From: a virus
Strand: one strand, 5' to 3'
Length of the DNA: 28,714 nt
Virus record (IMG/VR): IMGVR_UViG_3300044638_000688
Coordinates: 1 to 28,714 of that record
The notes beneath the pieces were generated by a model. It was not told the DNA's origin. It did not search any database and saw only the letters and a list, made by a program, of their open reading frames with translations. Position 1 is the first letter of the stretch, and the number at the start of each line of letters is the position of its first letter. The translations under genes were made by a program, and so were the position numbers. This document shows, piece by piece, positions 13,136-22,022 of the stretch.

Positions 13136-13158
13136 AAGAAAAAACCCTCCGTAGAGGG
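13136..13158 (-). terminator. rho-independent terminator for the minus-strand operon
   Basis: Stem CCCTC/GAGGG (13145-13149 with 13154-13158), loop of 4 bases, followed on the minus strand by TTTTTTCTT. It lies 55 bases beyond the stop of the gene at 13213 and so ends the 14907-13213 unit. On the plus strand no U-run follows the stem, so termination there would be weak. The rest of 13062-13212 holds no gene that I can support. Confidence 0.82.
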
Positions 13159-13212
13159 CTTGAATTTATCGTTTTGTAAGTATTCGTAAGATTAGGGCTA
13201 ATGTTGCATAGA

Positions 13213-13371
13213 TCATTCCATTACCTTTAGATCTTCCTCAATTACAGCCATTGCAGTACAAATATCGCTCCAAATCTCGTCAAATTGCGGATCACCCTCA
13301 GGGATAAGATCAGACCGATAAGCCTCTAGAGCATCCCAAATTATGTCAATTTGTTGTTTTACATCGTGCAT
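13213..13371 (-). CDS. small acidic conserved phage protein
   Basis: 52 residues from the ATG at 13371 (MHDVKQQIDIIWDALEAYR), which follows AAGGGG by a few bases; the longer form from 13401 lacks a ribosome site. It ends in DEIWSDICTAMAVIEEDL. Small acidic proteins with IWDALEAYR and DICTAMA..EEDL blocks are familiar to me from betaproteobacterial phages. It is the last gene of the minus-strand unit, upstream of the terminator. Function unknown; a small acidic helical protein could mimic DNA or bind a host factor. Confidence 0.84.
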   Translation of the reverse strand: MHDVKQQIDIIWDALEAYRSDLIPEGDPQFDEIWSDICTAMAVIEEDLKVME

Positions 13372-13381
13372 TTTTAGCCCC

Positions 13382-13825
13382 TTAATAAACACAAACGCCA
13401 CGGGAATAATAAGAATCTACATTTTTACCCTCTGGAATATCGTCAGGGCGGATTAAATAAAGTGCTGCCCCTCTAGGGTCACCTTGGATATAGGGTTTAA
13501 TTTCAACTTGTGACATGGGCCAACCTAAAAAAGCCCATTCACGGGTGTTTCTAAGCCATAAAATGTGACTGAGCCGCTTTTTAGCCCCTTTTTCTCTGTC
13601 TGCAATGGGTGAGAGTTTGCCTGAGTATTCACTACGCCAAAAAGGTTTGCCAGCTTCATCCCGTTCAACACACCCGCCATCGATACCGCATTCAAGCTCA
13701 TGCCATCGTTGCAAGGTCATGCTAATTTTGCGAAGTTTCTCAGCCTCAAAAGCTGTAAAACCTAAGTTTATAAGAGTATTTTCTTGCGCTGTAATGCGCT
13801 GTTTTTCACGTTTTGTCATTGCCAT
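13382..13825 (-). CDS. conserved phage protein of unknown function
   Basis: 147 residues starting at 13825 after AGGTGTAAAC. The order of blocks is a helical N-terminus (NLGFTAFEAEKLRKISMTLQ), RWHELECGIDGG, KPFWRSEY, ADREKGAKKRL, then IQGDPRGAALYLIRP and a final YYSRGVCVY. I recognise RWHELECG, ADREKGA and QGDPRGAALY from a protein common in phages and prophages of Proteobacteria, whose function I do not know. The segment before IQGDPRG varies most. Confidence 0.88.
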   Translation of the reverse strand: MAMTKREKQRITAQENTLINLGFTAFEAEKLRKISMTLQRWHELECGIDGGCVERDEAGKPFWRSEYSGKLSPIADREKGAKKRLSHILWLRNTREWAFLGWPMSQVEIKPYIQGDPRGAALYLIRPDDIPEGKNVDSYYSRGVCVY

Positions 13826-13847
13826 GTTTACACCTATAAATTGAAAA

Positions 13848-13897
13848 CCTTGGGAAATTCCAAGGCCATAAGCCCCTAAATTAAAGGCTTACAGTCT
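13848..13897 (-). repeat. duplicated intergenic RNA element, copy A
   Basis: 50 bases between the stop of the gene at 13903 and the start of the gene at 13825. It aligns without gaps to 14211-14260 at 36 of 50 positions. Two helices: CCTTGG/CCAAGG (13848-13853 with 13860-13865) and TAAGCC/GGCTTA (13869-13874 with 13886-13891). A conserved ACAGTCT box follows at 13891-13897. The element lies just upstream of the AGGTGT ribosome site on the minus strand. Confidence 0.65.
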
Positions 13898-13902
13898 TAA
13901 AA

Positions 13903-14178
13903 TTACATTGCGTGAGCAGATAACCAAGCTGGATTAGAAATTGGTTTCGATTCTTGAACATACCAAATTTGGCTTATGGGCTTAGATTGTCTGAAATCGC
14001 CTTGATGAATTTGCCATGCAACAAAGCCCCTTTTTTGGCATTCTTTTGCAGATATTTCACCCATGAGCTTTTTAGTGATTCGCCCGTCAAGAATAATCAC
14101 CGCACGATCACCGCACCCCTCAATAATTCTATTGTGGTCAATGGCGGAGCGAATAAAGAATTGAGCATAATATTTCAT
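13903..14178 (-). CDS. hypothetical protein (91 aa) in the minus operon
   Basis: The start at 14178 (MKYYAQFFIRSAID) follows AGGTGT by six bases; the longer form from 14196 is not supported. The protein has a compact beta/alpha pattern: RIIEGCGDRAVIILDGR, then a helix (LMGEISAKECQKRG) and FVAWQIHQGDFRQSKPI. I do not recognise a family. It lies between the two copies of the duplicated RNA element, so its expression may be tuned by copy B in front of its ribosome site. Confidence 0.84.
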   Translation of the reverse strand: MKYYAQFFIRSAIDHNRIIEGCGDRAVIILDGRITKKLMGEISAKECQKRGFVAWQIHQGDFRQSKPISQIWYVQESKPISNPAWLSAHAM

Positions 14179-14210
14179 GATGTAACACCTATTCAAAAAG
14201 TTAATGAAAC

Positions 14211-14260
14211 CCTAGTTAAACACCTAGGCCATTGACCCCTAATCTAAGGGCCAACAGTCT
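14211..14260 (-). repeat. duplicated intergenic RNA element, copy B
   Basis: 50 bases between the stop of the gene at 14266 and the start of the gene at 14178, matching copy A. Helices: CCTAG/CTAGG (14211-14215 with 14224-14228) and TTGACC/GGCCAA (14232-14237 with 14249-14254). In the second helix one pair is A-C on the plus strand but G-U in the minus-strand transcript, so only the minus RNA forms it fully, in agreement with the operon direction. Confidence 0.65.
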
Positions 14261-14265
14261 AAACA

Positions 14266-14463
14266 TTAGGACAAAAGGGCTTTACAAAGTAGATCAGCCT
14301 CATGTAAATCAATGGCTGACCGAAAAGCCTCTAAGTATTCGGCAAATTGAGGGTGATCTGGCTTCATGTTGACTCCGCCAGCTTTGCGAGTTGATTCGAC
14401 AATGATTCCAGCACTGTTAGCGAGATATGCTGAATAATTGCCTGATGTGTGTAGAGTGAGCAT
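14266..14463 (-). CDS. small hypothetical protein (65 aa)
   Basis: I take the ATG at 14463 (MLTLHTSGNYSAY), which follows AGGTGT by five bases; the track-length form from GTG 14472 would overlap that ribosome site. The protein begins with a short beta-like stretch (LTLHTSGNYSAYLANSAG) and ends in a helix (YLEAFRSAIDLHEADLL). No known domain. Same AGGTGT-type leader as its operon neighbours. Confidence 0.8.
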   Translation of the reverse strand: MLTLHTSGNYSAYLANSAGIIVESTRKAGGVNMKPDHPQFAEYLEAFRSAIDLHEADLLCKALLS

Positions 14464-14494
14464 TTTTGACACCTATTAAAAAGAAAAAGAGAGA

Positions 14495-14590
14495 TTATTT
14501 GGTCAGGACATCAAAGTACGCCAATAGACCTATACAAAGGATAAGACCCGCCAAGATTGCTGTCAGGATGTCTTTTTGGTTATCGTTCAT
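14495..14590 (-). CDS. tiny single-span membrane protein (31 aa)
   Basis: A 31-codon gene whose ATG at 14590 overlaps the stop of the preceding gene as ATGA, with AAGGA seven bases upstream. It has a charged N-terminus (MNDNQKD), one hydrophobic helix (ILTAILAGLILCIGLLAYF) and a short tail. Coupling, ribosome site and a clean membrane helix make it credible in spite of its size. Unknown role; a membrane-acting early peptide such as a superinfection or antiholin-type factor is possible. Confidence 0.7.
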   Translation of the reverse strand: MNDNQKDILTAILAGLILCIGLLAYFDVLTK

Positions 14591-14907
14591 GCTAGTTCCT
14601 TTTTTGTGAGTGAGCTGATTTTGTCCAAGATAGCATCCCATGAGTTTGTTTCTAATTCGCAAGCAAAATCGAAAGGGTCACAATCATTGTCTTTGTCTTT
14701 AACGACAAGGGCAAACTGTAGACCCCCGCATTCGCGTCTGTTTTCGTCAGCATAGTTCACCCAAAGAATCATTTCTTGCTTGTCGTTTAGATCGCATGAA
14801 AAAGAGGGACAGACATCGTTATGCCATGAGACATCGACAAAGCCATCGGGCAATTGTGGAATGTCATAGTCAAAATTGGGGAATTCATATTTGTAAGAGC
14901 ATCGCAT
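14587..14907 (-). CDS. acidic hypothetical protein, first gene of the minus operon
   Basis: 106 residues starting at 14907 after AGGTGTAAAT. It is acidic and aromatic: YEFPNFDYDIPQLPDGF, VDVSWHNDVCPSF, MILWVNYADENRRECGG and FALVVKDKDNDCDPF, with a helical C-terminus. Probably a compact beta-rich fold. I recall no function; the strong negative charge would suit a DNA mimic or a host-protein inhibitor, which is only a guess. Transcription should start in the control region at 14908-15038. Confidence 0.83.
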   Translation of the reverse strand: MRCSYKYEFPNFDYDIPQLPDGFVDVSWHNDVCPSFSCDLNDKQEMILWVNYADENRRECGGLQFALVVKDKDNDCDPFDFACELETNSWDAILDKISSLTKKELA

Positions 14908-14976
14908 ATTTACACCTTTTAAGTTGACCCTCTACATTTGAGGTATAGAGAGAATAGCAACAAAAAAAGAAAAAAC

Positions 14977-14996
14977 TATTAGGACAAACCCTAATA
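14977..14996. promoter_or_regulatory. putative operator, copy 2, in a divergent control region
   Basis: TATTAGGACAAACCCTAATA: perfect 7-base arms (14977-14983 and 14990-14996) with a 6-base spacer. It lies in the 131-base gap between the leftward gene at 14907 and the rightward gene at 15039. A -10-like TACAAT (15000-15005) begins three bases after it on the plus strand, so a bound protein would cover the -35 position. It shares 16 of 20 positions with the copy at 8295-8314. Confidence 0.65.
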
Positions 14997-15002
14997 AAGT
15001 AC

Positions 15003-15020
15003 AATTAATTTAAATTAATT
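15003..15020. promoter_or_regulatory. 18-base perfect AT palindrome
   Basis: AATTAATTTAAATTAATT is a perfect palindrome built only of A and T, 18 bases before the ATG at 15039. It could be a second operator, for example for a small ribbon-helix-helix type protein encoded next door, or an easily melted segment. Low-complexity sequence makes chance more likely than for the other repeat. Confidence 0.45.
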
Positions 15021-15038
15021 ATCAGACAAGGTTGGACA

Positions 15039-15287
15039 ATGGCTAGACCTCCAAAGATAGACACTATCCAATTTCGCAGAAAGTTAGACAACCCTAAACG
15101 ACAGATTCTTTTAACAGTTGGACAAGGGAATATATCTAATGGTTTCGAAAACCTATTAGCCCTCTACCAACACTTGCATTCATTGGGATATAGGATAGAC
15201 GAACCATTCGAGACAATAGGGTTAGTTACTAACTATGTCGGTAATAAACAACAACCCCAAACAGAGGATAGTCTAGTAGATAGATAA
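15039..15287 (+). CDS. small basic protein, possible DNA-binding regulator
   Basis: 82 residues. The beginning is basic (MARPPKIDTIQFRRKLDNP), followed by KRQILLTVGQGNISNGFENL and a helix LLALYQHLHSLGYR. A short strand plus two helices after a MARPPK start is reminiscent of small ribbon-helix-helix DNA-binding proteins, but I am not certain. It is encoded directly beside the perfect palindrome and the shared operator, as an autoregulator would be, and is the first gene before the packaging genes. Ribosome site AAGG at 15028-15031. Confidence 0.78.
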   Translation: MARPPKIDTIQFRRKLDNPKRQILLTVGQGNISNGFENLLALYQHLHSLGYRIDEPFETIGLVTNYVGNKQQPQTEDSLVDR

Positions 15288-15378
15288 GGGATAGATAGAG
15301 GGAATAGGATAGGGAAACACAATTGATAAACAAATCCAAGTAACCCTAAAAAGGTGCATCAATCCCTCTCTGAACTTT

Positions 15379-15471
15379 ATGCAAAAAACGCATAACCTTT
15401 GCACTAAGGGTAAACCCTATGACTGTATGTGTGGCCAGTACTGTAAGGATAACCATGAGGGAAAACCCTGA
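15379..15471 (+). CDS. possible tiny Cys-rich peptide (30 aa)
   Basis: An ATG-started frame of 30 codons with four cysteines (NLCTKGKPYDCMCGQYC, residues 6-22). The spacing could bind zinc. No Shine-Dalgarno precedes the ATG, and the frame is short, so support is limited to composition and to the absence of another gene here. Confidence 0.3.
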   Translation: MQKTHNLCTKGKPYDCMCGQYCKDNHEGKP

Positions 15472-15476
15472 TGTAT

Positions 15477-15503
15477 GGGGGGGGAGGGGGTGGTGATGGG
15501 TGG
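15477..15503 (+). other. G-rich run with G-quadruplex potential
   Basis: Eight G, A, five G, then TGGTGAT, three G, T and two G. This satisfies the usual four-G-tract rule on the plus strand and is striking in an AT-rich phage. It lies just upstream of terS, so it may affect terS transcription, replication or packaging initiation. Confidence 0.45.
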
Positions 15504-15556
15504 TAGAAATTTGTGGTACATCCCCCATTCCGAAAAAGCTAAATTGAAAGGAAAGC

Positions 15557-15934
15557 ATGGAAACGACTCTAAAGCGTGGAAGAGGAAGGCCGAAGGGGAG
15601 CGTCAAGATGACGATACAGAGGTTTGCTGACAATCCTCCTGTGATACTGCCTAAGACTGATCACCAGAGGCTCAAGGAGTTGAAGGAGTTGATGATCAGG
15701 AGTGGAGGTAAGGATGTTGCTCAGAAGGTGATAGAGATAGCGTTGAATGACGAGCATCCGCATCAATTGGTGGCTTTGAAGATGTGTTTAGATAGGACTC
15801 TTCCTGTGAGTATGTTTGAGAAGGATAAGAGTCAGAGGAGTGCTGTAACGATTAACATTACAGGATTAGGAGTTGAGCCTACTGTTATTGATGAACAACC
15901 TATAGATGTAGAGGACAAGTATGGCAGACCTTAA
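15557..15934 (+). CDS. terS: terminase small subunit
   Basis: 125 residues, encoded directly before the large terminase with a 14-base overlap, and with AAAGGAAAGC before the ATG. It starts with an AT-hook-like RGRGRPKGS (residues 7-15) that can grip the minor groove. A helical middle follows (DHQRLKELKELMIRSGGKDV, then HPHQLVALKMCLDRTLP), with a flexible acidic end. Small terminases recognise the packaging start and regulate the large subunit. The identification rests mainly on position, size and the helical core; the sequence is not strongly diagnostic by eye. Confidence 0.86.
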   Translation: METTLKRGRGRPKGSVKMTIQRFADNPPVILPKTDHQRLKELKELMIRSGGKDVAQKVIEIALNDEHPHQLVALKMCLDRTLPVSMFEKDKSQRSAVTINITGLGVEPTVIDEQPIDVEDKYGRP

Positions 15935-17180
15935 TTTTAGTTTGCTTCCTTGGCAACAAGAGGTGTTTAAAGACCAGACTAGATTCAAGGTAGTGGCTGC
16001 TGGGCGGCGGTGTGGGAAGAGTCGGATGGCGGCAGTTACCTTGTTGATAGAGGGACTCAAATGTCCTCAAGGGTCTGCTGTGTTGTATGTGTCTCCTACG
16101 ATGGGACAGTCGAGGCAGATTATCTGGGACTTGTTGTTAGACCTTGGTAGAGAGGTTATACAGAGTAGCCATGTAAACAACTTAGACATTACCCTGATAA
16201 ACGGGGCTAGGATTTATGTTCGTGGGGCTGATAGACCTGATACCTTGCGTGGTGTGTCTTTGACTTATGCGGTGTTAGACGAGGTAGCGGATATTAAGCC
16301 AGAGGCTTGGGAACAGGTTATTCGGGCTTCTTTGTCTGACAAGAAGGGTAGAGCGTTGTTTATTGGAACGCCAAAGGGTAGGAACTGGTTTCACGATACC
16401 TTCAAGTTGGGGGAGAGTGGTGAGGATTCTGATTGGAAGAGTTGGCACTTTACGACTGCTGATAACCCTTTGATCGACCCTACAGAGATAGAGAGTGCCA
16501 AGAAGACCTTGAGTACCTTTGCTTTTAAACAAGAGTACATGGCATCGTTCTCCAATGCGGGGAGTGATGTTTTCAAGGAAGAATGGATTAAATATGGGGA
16601 AAGACCGAATAAGGGGTCATATTTCATCTCTGTTGACTTAGCGGGGTTTGAGGAGGTTGCCAAACAAGCGGGTAATGCCAAGAAGCGGTTGGATGAGTCT
16701 GCTATCTGTGTGGTTTATGTCACAGAGGATGGAAAGTGGTTTGTTGACAAGATTATTCACGGAAGGTGGGATATTAGAACGACTGCTGTGAACATCTTGA
16801 TGGCTATTCGGGATTACAGGCCACTTAGTATTGGGATTGAGAGGGGGGCGTTAAAGAACGCTGTTTTGCCCTATTTGAGCGACTTGATGAGGAAAAGTAA
16901 CATCTATGCCCATATTGTTGATTTAACGCATGGGAATAGGAAAAAAGCAGATAGAATTATCTGGGCATTGCAAGGAAGGTTTGAACATGGCAGAATCACG
17001 CTCAATTCAGAAGAGAATTGGGATGAGTTTGTTGACCAACTTCTAATGTTTCCCGCTCAGGGGGTTCACGATGATCTGCCTGATGCGCTTAGTTATATAG
17101 ACCAGCTCGCCGTTACCTCATACTTTGAGGAAGACGATACCGATGATTGGCAGCCTGTGGACATAATATCGGGGGTTTGA
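15921..17180 (+). CDS. terL: terminase large subunit (ATPase and nuclease)
   Basis: 419 residues with both motor and nuclease parts. ATPase: Walker A AAGRRCGKS (26-34), Walker B YAVLDE (116-121) with the catalytic Glu121, and the coupling motif FIGTPKG (147-153). Nuclease of RNase H fold: SVDLAG with D239, GIERGA with E308, and DDLPDALSYID (384-394). The enzyme pumps DNA into the procapsid through the portal and cuts the concatemer. Full domain set and normal, slightly short length. The portal gene begins two bases after its stop. Confidence 0.96.
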   Translation: MADLNFSLLPWQQEVFKDQTRFKVVAAGRRCGKSRMAAVTLLIEGLKCPQGSAVLYVSPTMGQSRQIIWDLLLDLGREVIQSSHVNNLDITLINGARIYVRGADRPDTLRGVSLTYAVLDEVADIKPEAWEQVIRASLSDKKGRALFIGTPKGRNWFHDTFKLGESGEDSDWKSWHFTTADNPLIDPTEIESAKKTLSTFAFKQEYMASFSNAGSDVFKEEWIKYGERPNKGSYFISVDLAGFEEVAKQAGNAKKRLDESAICVVYVTEDGKWFVDKIIHGRWDIRTTAVNILMAIRDYRPLSIGIERGALKNAVLPYLSDLMRKSNIYAHIVDLTHGNRKKADRIIWALQGRFEHGRITLNSEENWDEFVDQLLMFPAQGVHDDLPDALSYIDQLAVTSYFEEDDTDDWQPVDIISGV

Positions 17181-17182
17181 GC

Positions 17183-19197
17183 ATGGAATTTCAAGAGCCA
17201 ACAGAATCTGATAAAGAACTCGTAGCGTTTGTTGTAAATCATTGTGATCGTTGGAGAGACTATCGCAATACCAATTATCTGGATGACTGGTTGGAATATG
17301 AGCGTATCTTTACTGGTGAATGGGCTGCTGAAGATAAAACCCGTGATTCCGAGAGAAGCCGAATTGTCACTCCCGCTACCCAACAGGCTGTAGAAACCCG
17401 TCATGCAGAGATCATTGAGGCTATCTTTGGTCAAGGTGAGTTCTTTGACATTCAAGACGATATTCGTGATGTAAACAACAATCCATTGGATGTAGCCGCT
17501 ATCAAGGCTCAACTGATGGAAGACTTCAAGATAGACAAGATTCGCAAGTCCATTGACCAGATTGAGTTGATGGCTGAAATCTATGGTACTGGCATTGGTG
17601 AAGTCATTGTTAAAACAGAGAAGATCTTTGTTCCCGCTACTCAGGCAATACCTGGTCAAGTCGGTCAAGCCGCTATTGGTGTGATTGAAAAGGACAGGAT
17701 TGCAGTCAAGATTGTTCCTGTTAACCCTAAGAACTTCTTGTTTGACCCCAATGGGACTTCTATTGAAGACTGTATGGGTGTGGCTATTGAGAAGTATGTC
17801 TCTATCCACAAGATTGTTAGAGGTCAAGAAGAAGGCATCTATCGCAAGGTAGAAGTTGGTACTGATTCTGAAGACTCTGATTTAGAGCCTACTCAAGAGG
17901 TTAGCCAATACCAAGACGACAAAGTTAAGCTATTGACGTACTATGGCTTAGTTCCACGAGAGTATCTTGACCAACTTGAGGATGAATCAGAAGTTGAAGA
18001 CTTGTTCCCTGAAGACTCTGTTCAAGACGAGTATTCCGATCTGGTAGAAGCTATTGTTGTTATTGCTAATGACAATGTGCTTCTCAAAGCAGAAAAGAAC
18101 CCTTACATGATGAAAGATAGGCCAATTCTGGCTTATCAAGACGATACAGTCCCTAATCGTTTGTTGGGTCGTGGTACTGTAGAGAAGGCTTATAACTCTC
18201 AGAAGGCTATTGACGCACAGATTCGTTCACATTTGGACTCTCTGGCACTCACCACAAGCCCTATGATGGCTATGGATGCCACTAGATTGCCTAGAGGTGC
18301 TAAGTTTGAGGTAAAGCCAGGCAAAGCAATCCTGACAAACGGCAATCCATCAGAGATTTTGTTCCCGTTCAAGTTTGGAAATACCGATTCTGGGAACATT
18401 ACCACTGCCAAAGAGTTCGAGAGAATGCTACTTCAGGCTACTGGAACACTAGACTCACAAGGAATGGTGTCCAATGTGTCTAGGGATGCGAATCAGGGCG
18501 GTATTTCGATGGCTGTTGCCTCGATTATCAAGAAATACAAGCGTACATTGGTGAACTTCCAAGAAGATTTCTTGATTCCGTTCATCAATAAGGCGGCTTT
18601 CCGCTATATGCAGTTTGACCCAGAGCGTTATCCTACCGTGGACATGAAGTTCATACCGACTGCGGCTTTGGGCATCATTGCTCGTGAGCATGAACAACAA
18701 CAGTTCATTTCCTTACTCCAGACACTTGGCCCTAATACACCTGTTTTGCCTGTGATTCTCAAGGGAATCATGGCTAATTCTTCTTTGTCTAACAGATATG
18801 AGTTGATTCAGATGTTGGATCAAATGGCTCAACCTGATCCACAAGCACAACAGATGCAACAAGCACAGCAAGAGTTGGCTCTACAAGCGGCACAGGCTCA
18901 GATTGCAGTTCAGACTACCCAAGCAGAGCAAAATCGTGCTGAAGCGGCTAAATTGATGACTGAAGCACAGTTAATGCCTCAAGAAGTCCAAGCCAAGACA
19001 CTTGCTGCAACGACCAAGAACTTGCCTGACAATGATGCTATGGCTGAAAAAGAATTCAATAAGCGTGTCAAAATCGCAGAATTGATGCTTAAAGAAAAAG
19101 ACATTGAGAATAAGTTAAAGGTTGTTGAATTGCAAAACATGGACAAGAACGAGCAAAAAGCAAAAGACACCAACTTTCTCAAGAGTTTTGTTAATCA

Positions 19198-19201
<4 letters not shown>
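17183..19201 (+). CDS. portal protein, podovirus type
   Basis: 672 residues from the ATG at 17183 ([10 protein letters not shown]), with GGGGGT nine bases before it; a TTG start at 17147 would run into terL. The N-terminal half holds [12 protein letters not shown] and [20 protein letters not shown], typical of P22-like portals of podoviruses. The middle contains the [20 protein letters not shown] region of the stem and clip. Residues about 553-600 are a Gln/Ala-rich coiled coil, possibly a barrel-like extension. Twelve copies would form the ring through which DNA enters and leaves. Its place directly after terL supports the call. Confidence 0.93.
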
Positions 19202-21578
<2,377 letters not shown>

Positions 21579-22022
21579 ATGGCACAGAACACAAACCCTA
21601 TTTTTCCGCTAATCCCTGAAGTTACATGGGTAAGCGGTGTAGCAGCTAACGCAGCGACTCCCGGCGTGACGGCCAACACCACAACAGACCTGACCAGCGG
21701 CACGATTTACGGCCCGATCTTTACGGCTGGCCCGGTAGAAGGCTCACGGCTTGATTTTATTAAGGTTAGGGCGCTTGGCAGTAACGTGCAAACTGTTATC
21801 CGCATCTGGATTAACAATGGTGCGGCTACAACCACAGCAACAAACAATACGCTATTTTTAGATAGAACTTTGTTTTCAACTGCTGTTTCTCAAACAACCG
21901 AGTTGGTTGACACCTCCCTGTCGCTTAATATCAGCCTTCCTGCTGGTTATCGTGTGTATGCAACCTTTGGCACAGCAGTGGCGGCAGGTTTCCACTTAAC
22001 TGCTGTTGGCGGGGATTACTAA
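21579..22022 (+). CDS. beta-rich fibre-associated protein
   Basis: 147 residues, starting directly after the previous stop. It is Thr/Ala-rich and appears wholly beta (FIKVRALGSNVQTVIRIWIN, then LSLNISLPAGYRVYATFGTA), as small tail or decoration proteins often are. The first half of the gene is clearly richer in G and C than its neighbours (about 60 percent by eye over 21661-21720), suggesting recent acquisition from another phage. It probably belongs to the host-recognition apparatus. No enzyme motif. Confidence 0.86.
   Translation: MAQNTNPIFPLIPEVTWVSGVAANAATPGVTANTTTDLTSGTIYGPIFTAGPVEGSRLDFIKVRALGSNVQTVIRIWINNGAATTTATNNTLFLDRTLFSTAVSQTTELVDTSLSLNISLPAGYRVYATFGTAVAAGFHLTAVGGDY

Larger units (their letters stand above)
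15288..15556 (+). other. 269-base gap before the small terminase, possible pac/regulatory region
   Basis: No gene longer than about 30 codons. It opens with a purine-rich tract of repeated GATAG/AGGG (beginning within the previous gene at about 15277, to 15316) and contains a short inverted repeat TATGC/GCATA at 15379-15395. It ends with a G-rich run (15477-15503) about 50 bases before terS. A stretch next to terS is where many headful-packaging phages place the pac site, but no recognition sequence can be identified. Confidence 0.4.

Noticed and set aside
13190-13203. ATTAGGGCTAAT inverted repeat near the minus-operon end
   Set aside because: Arms are only two bases apart, so it lacks the 6-base spacing of the operator, and it lies downstream of a gene end where no unit starts.
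14266-14285. ATTAGGACAA resembling an operator half-site
   Set aside because: It is the 3' end of a coding sequence, and the right arm is missing.
15403-15419. CTAAGGGTAAACCCTAT as a possible fourth operator
   Set aside because: Arms are shortened and altered; too weak to list alongside the other copies.
17093-17827. 244-codon minus-strand frame opposite the portal gene
   Set aside because: Shadow of the portal frame; it shows that long open shadows occur here, so length alone is not evidence for overlapping genes.
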